A stretch of DNA of 7,325 nt, from the NCBI GenBank assembly GCA_041744075.1, contig JBGTLQ010000170.1, forward strand, positions 1 through 7,325. Direction: 5' to 3'. Positions 5,371-7,325 of the stretch are shown piece after piece. Made by a program: the position numbers and the translations under genes. The first letter of the stretch is position 1. Each line of letters opens with the position of its first letter. The stretch is from JAJTZA01 sp041744075. GTDB lineage: Bacteria > Verrucomicrobiota > Verrucomicrobiia > Chthoniobacterales > Terrimicrobiaceae. The notes beneath the pieces are model-generated. The model searched no databases and was not told the DNA's origin. It saw nothing but the letters and a program-made list of their open reading frames with translations.

Positions 5371-5553
5371 CTATTAGCATTCGGATACGTATGCTTTGAG
5401 ATCTGGGGTGGCCGTCTCGGTCGCCTGCTCCATATTTTTTTCTAGGTACATTTCACCATGACCGAAATGATCCTAAGCTAAGTTCCATTTCGGAGGACTT
5501 ACTCCTACAACTGCACTTACCCCTCTACAAATTCCCGCAGAAACGATGTGCAT
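5371..5553 (-). pseudogene. Interrupted reading frame upstream of, and in frame with, the 138-residue gene
   Basis: Read on the minus strand in the frame of the downstream gene, ATG 5553 gives 26 codons (MHIVSAGICRGVSAVVGVSP, then PKWNLA) to TAG 5475. The next 32 codons include MYLEKNMEQATETATPDLKA and end in YVSEC at TAA 5376, with TAG at 5373 directly after it. The frame then runs open into the 138-residue protein. Only three stops in about 650 bases is suggestive of a decayed longer gene, but separate short peptides or chance are also possible. I do not recognise the sequence. Apart from the repeats at 5462-5631 and the sulfatase promoter, this is all I can see in the 434-base gap at 5317-5750. 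Confidence 0.25.
5462..5493. repeat. Inverted repeat CCGAAATG/CATTTCGG
   Basis: The 8-base arms at 5462-5469 and 5486-5493 are perfect, with a 16-base loop. The right arm overlaps one copy of the degenerate direct repeat. Function is unknown; it could be a regulatory site or a mobile-element remnant. Confidence 0.5.
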
Positions 5554-5631
5554 GTTAAAGAGTATGTGTGGGTGGTTGGCAGCTCACGTGTTTTTTCGTC
5601 AGAAACACCGCTTATCTAAGTGCCATTCCCC
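5473..5631. repeat. Pair of degenerate 21-base direct repeats
   Basis: The 21-base stretches at 5473-5493 and 5611-5631 agree at about 15 positions, sharing the core CTAAGT-CCATT. They lie in the same orientation, 138 bases apart, in the gap before the sulfatase. They may mark a former insertion or be paired binding sites; with this degree of identity chance cannot be excluded. Confidence 0.3.
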
Positions 5632-5686
5632 ATTGACCTCAGATTCTGCCCCCCAGTTGCCATGTTGTCTTTTCATTTTATTTAAA

Positions 5687-5714
5687 TTGCACTAGGTTGC
5701 GTGCGTTTTATCTT
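5687..5714 (+). promoter_or_regulatory. Possible promoter for the sulfatase gene
   Basis: TTGCAC (5687-5692), a 16-base spacer and TATCTT (5709-5714) would start transcription near 5721, about 30 bases before ATG 5751. An overlapping alternative is TTGCGT (5697-5702), 17 bases, TAATAC (5720-5725), with a poorer -10 match. The -10 TATCTT is identical to that of the 103-residue gene. Confidence 0.35.
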
Positions 5715-5750
5715 ATTGCTAATACGTAGAGATTCCATGATTATTAAGAA

Positions 5751-7325
5751 ATGGCGAACACCCCACCCTCGATCGAAGGACCAGCACAAACAAGACTCGG
5801 AGATTTCCGTAGGCGTGATTTCCTCAAAATGGTGGGCGGTGCGGCCGCTATCATGGCAACGGAAGGTTCCGTCAATGTTTGGCCGCTTCAGGCGGCCGGC
5901 CCGGTCACCCCTTCGCGGAATGTGATCATCTTTCTGACCGATCAGCAGAGAGCGCTTCAGTGGTTTCCAGCCGGTTGGGCGGCGGCAAATCTTCCCTTCC
6001 AGTCATCCCTGGCCGCCACAGGAGTGACCTTCAACCGGGCCTATACCAACACCGCCATGTGCACGCCCGCCAGGACGACCCTGTTCACCGGTCTCCATCC
6101 CGCGCAGCATCTCTCGGTTAACACGCTGAGCGAGGGCAACGTGCAGTCCGAGGAGGAGCATCAACTCAACCCGACTTATCCAAATGTGGGCACCGTCCTC
6201 ACGGCCGCCGGTTACGAGGTTGCTTATATCGGCAAATATCACCTCAGCAAGGGGATCATCCAACAGAACGGGGTTAATATCTGGGACGACATCGAGCGCT
6301 ACAGTTTCACCCAGTGGGATCCGCCCGATGCAGGGCGCAACACAGCCCTGGCCGACTACGGCGGCGGCTATGCCGATAACGATGCCCGTTACATTCAGGA
6401 TGCACTGGCCTTCCTTCAGAATCGAATCGATAACCCTGGAGGCAAACCGTTCTGCCTGGTCATCTCGCTTGTGAATCCGCATGACGTGCTCGGCTTTCCT
6501 CTGAACCTCTCCGGTGGCGGATATATTGGTTCAGAAAATCCCACCTGGGAGGGGAATCAGTGGCTCGCAGCGAAGCAGGGTGTCAGCGTCAACGACGTCG
6601 ATTGGACAGCCGACACGGTTCCTCCGATCGAACTGCCGCCCACTGTGACAGAAAACCTGACCACGAATTTCAAGCCGAGCGTTCAGGAGGCATTTCTTGT
6701 TTCGGGTGTCGGCCTGGGCCCCCTGCCAACGCCAGCGGATAAGAAGCAATACCTAAGCTTCTACGGGAATCTCATTAGCTACACCGATTACCAGTTTAAT
6801 AAGATCCTTGAACTCCTTGACTCCTCACCCGCCGGCATTGCCCTGCGGGCCAACACCTGGTTGATCAGAACGTCCGATCACGGAGAATACGGTATGGCTC
6901 ATGGAGGTCTTCGTCAGAAGTCCTTCTCGATCTATGAGGAAGCGCTGCGCGTGCCGCTCATCTGGTCGAATCCGACGGACTACCCCTTGGGCTCCGGTCA
7001 GCAATGCGGCCAGTTGGTGGGACATGTTGACTTCTTGCCCACCCTTTGCACCATGCTCGGAATCAATCCGAAGCGGTATCGATTCGCGGGCACGGATTAT
7101 AGTTCCTTGATTCATGCTCCCACCACAGCCCCGGCTGTTCAGGACTACATTCTTTTCACCTACGACGACATTTGGTGCGGCCAGAATGCAGCAGGCAAGC
7201 CCAACGGCATCGTCCCCCCTCCAAACAGGATCCGTGCCATCCGCAAGCTGGATTATGCCTACGCCTATTACTTCGACGGCCAGGGTATCGTGGATCCCCA
7301 GACGGAGTTTTACGACCTGAGAAAT
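5751..7325 (+). CDS. Formylglycine-dependent sulfatase with Tat signal, C-terminus cut by window edge
   Basis: This enzyme would hydrolyse a sulfate ester, probably on a polysaccharide or other extracellular substrate. From ATG 5751 the frame is open for 525 codons to the window end. Residues 20-26 (RRRDFLK) followed by MVGGAAAIM form a twin-arginine export signal. The catalytic domain starts at NVIIFLTDQQR (57-67), which carries a metal-binding Asp64. The sulfatase signature C-T-P-A-R with LFTG is at 104-114; Cys104 is the residue converted to formylglycine, so a maturation enzyme encoded elsewhere is needed. Further conserved parts are GKYH (Lys162, His164), NPHD near 240, SDHGEYG (Asp376, His377) and KSFSIYEEALRVPLIW. 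The C-terminal subdomain (FYDLRN) is just beginning. No clear Shine-Dalgarno sequence precedes the start. The family is secure; the exact substrate cannot be read from sequence. Confidence 0.96.
   Translation, partial: MANTPPSIEGPAQTRLGDFRRRDFLKMVGGAAAIMATEGSVNVWPLQAAGPVTPSRNVIIFLTDQQRALQWFPAGWAAANLPFQSSLAATGVTFNRAYTNTAMCTPARTTLFTGLHPAQHLSVNTLSEGNVQSEEEHQLNPTYPNVGTVLTAAGYEVAYIGKYHLSKGIIQQNGVNIWDDIERYSFTQWDPPDAGRNTALADYGGGYADNDARYIQDALAFLQNRIDNPGGKPFCLVISLVNPHDVLGFPLNLSGGGYIGSENPTWEGNQWLAAKQGVSVNDVDWTADTVPPIELPPTVTENLTTNFKPSVQEAFLVSGVGLGPLPTPADKKQYLSFYGNLISYTDYQFNKILELLDSSPAGIALRANTWLIRTSDHGEYGMAHGGLRQKSFSIYEEALRVPLIWSNPTDYPLGSGQQCGQLVGHVDFLPTLCTMLGINPKRYRFAGTDYSSLIHAPTTAPAVQDYILFTYDDIWCGQNAAGKPNGIVPPPNRIRAIRKLDYAYAYYFDGQGIVDPQTEFYDLRN

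Noticed and set aside
5401..5440. Possible intrinsic terminator on the plus strand ending in TTTTTT near 5440
   Set aside because: The T run is there, but the preceding GGTGGCCGTCTCGGTCGCC stretch does not fold into a convincing stem.
6003..6482. Minus-strand 159-codon open frame inside the sulfatase gene
   Set aside because: Antisense to the conserved catalytic region of the sulfatase; no independent support.

Overview
The window looks like chromosomal DNA from a Gram-negative bacterium, most likely a member of Verrucomicrobiota or a PVC-group relative. This is inference. It rests on a Tat-exported formylglycine-type sulfatase, a DUF1802 protein, an MsbA-like exporter, a secreted MsrA, and genes that mostly lack a Shine-Dalgarno sequence. 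No rRNA, tRNA or CRISPR array was found.

Layout. (1) Positions 1-1741, minus strand: an ABC exporter half-transporter (membrane domain fused to ATPase), cut at its C-terminus by the window edge. (2) Positions 1742-2007: a GC-rich, hairpin-dense divergent intergenic region that ends in a strong promoter-like sequence. (3) Positions 2008-3473, plus strand: an unknown 103-residue helical protein, an exported methionine sulfoxide reductase A, and a DUF1802 protein whose ribosome binding site overlaps the msrA stop codon. (4) Positions 3474-3866: about 390 bases with no intact recognised gene but with a coding-like remnant and the promoter of the next gene. (5) Positions 3867-4352, plus strand: a SlyD-type FKBP prolyl isomerase with a His-rich tail. 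(6) Minus strand, convergent with it: a small secreted repeat protein that resembles the 7(1) septoil knot family (4422-4751), and upstream of it an unknown 138-residue protein (4900-5316). (7) Positions 5317-5750: an AT-richer region without an intact gene, holding interrupted reading frames in the frame of the 138-residue protein plus degenerate repeats. (8) Positions 5751-7325, plus strand: a Tat-signal sulfatase cut at its C-terminus by the window edge.

Function. No single pathway ties the window together. Several products are envelope or extracytoplasmic proteins: the exporter, the secreted MsrA, the secreted septoil-knot-like protein and the Tat sulfatase. MsrA repairs oxidised methionine and SlyD-like proteins assist folding and metal handling, so protein maintenance is a loose common theme.

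The most unusual signals are: start codons exactly 8 bases after a -10-like hexamer at two genes, suggesting leaderless transcripts; the hairpin cluster between the exporter and the 103-residue gene; the septoil-knot-like protein; and the interrupted frame upstream of the 138-residue orphan. I see no convincing multi-gene novel system.
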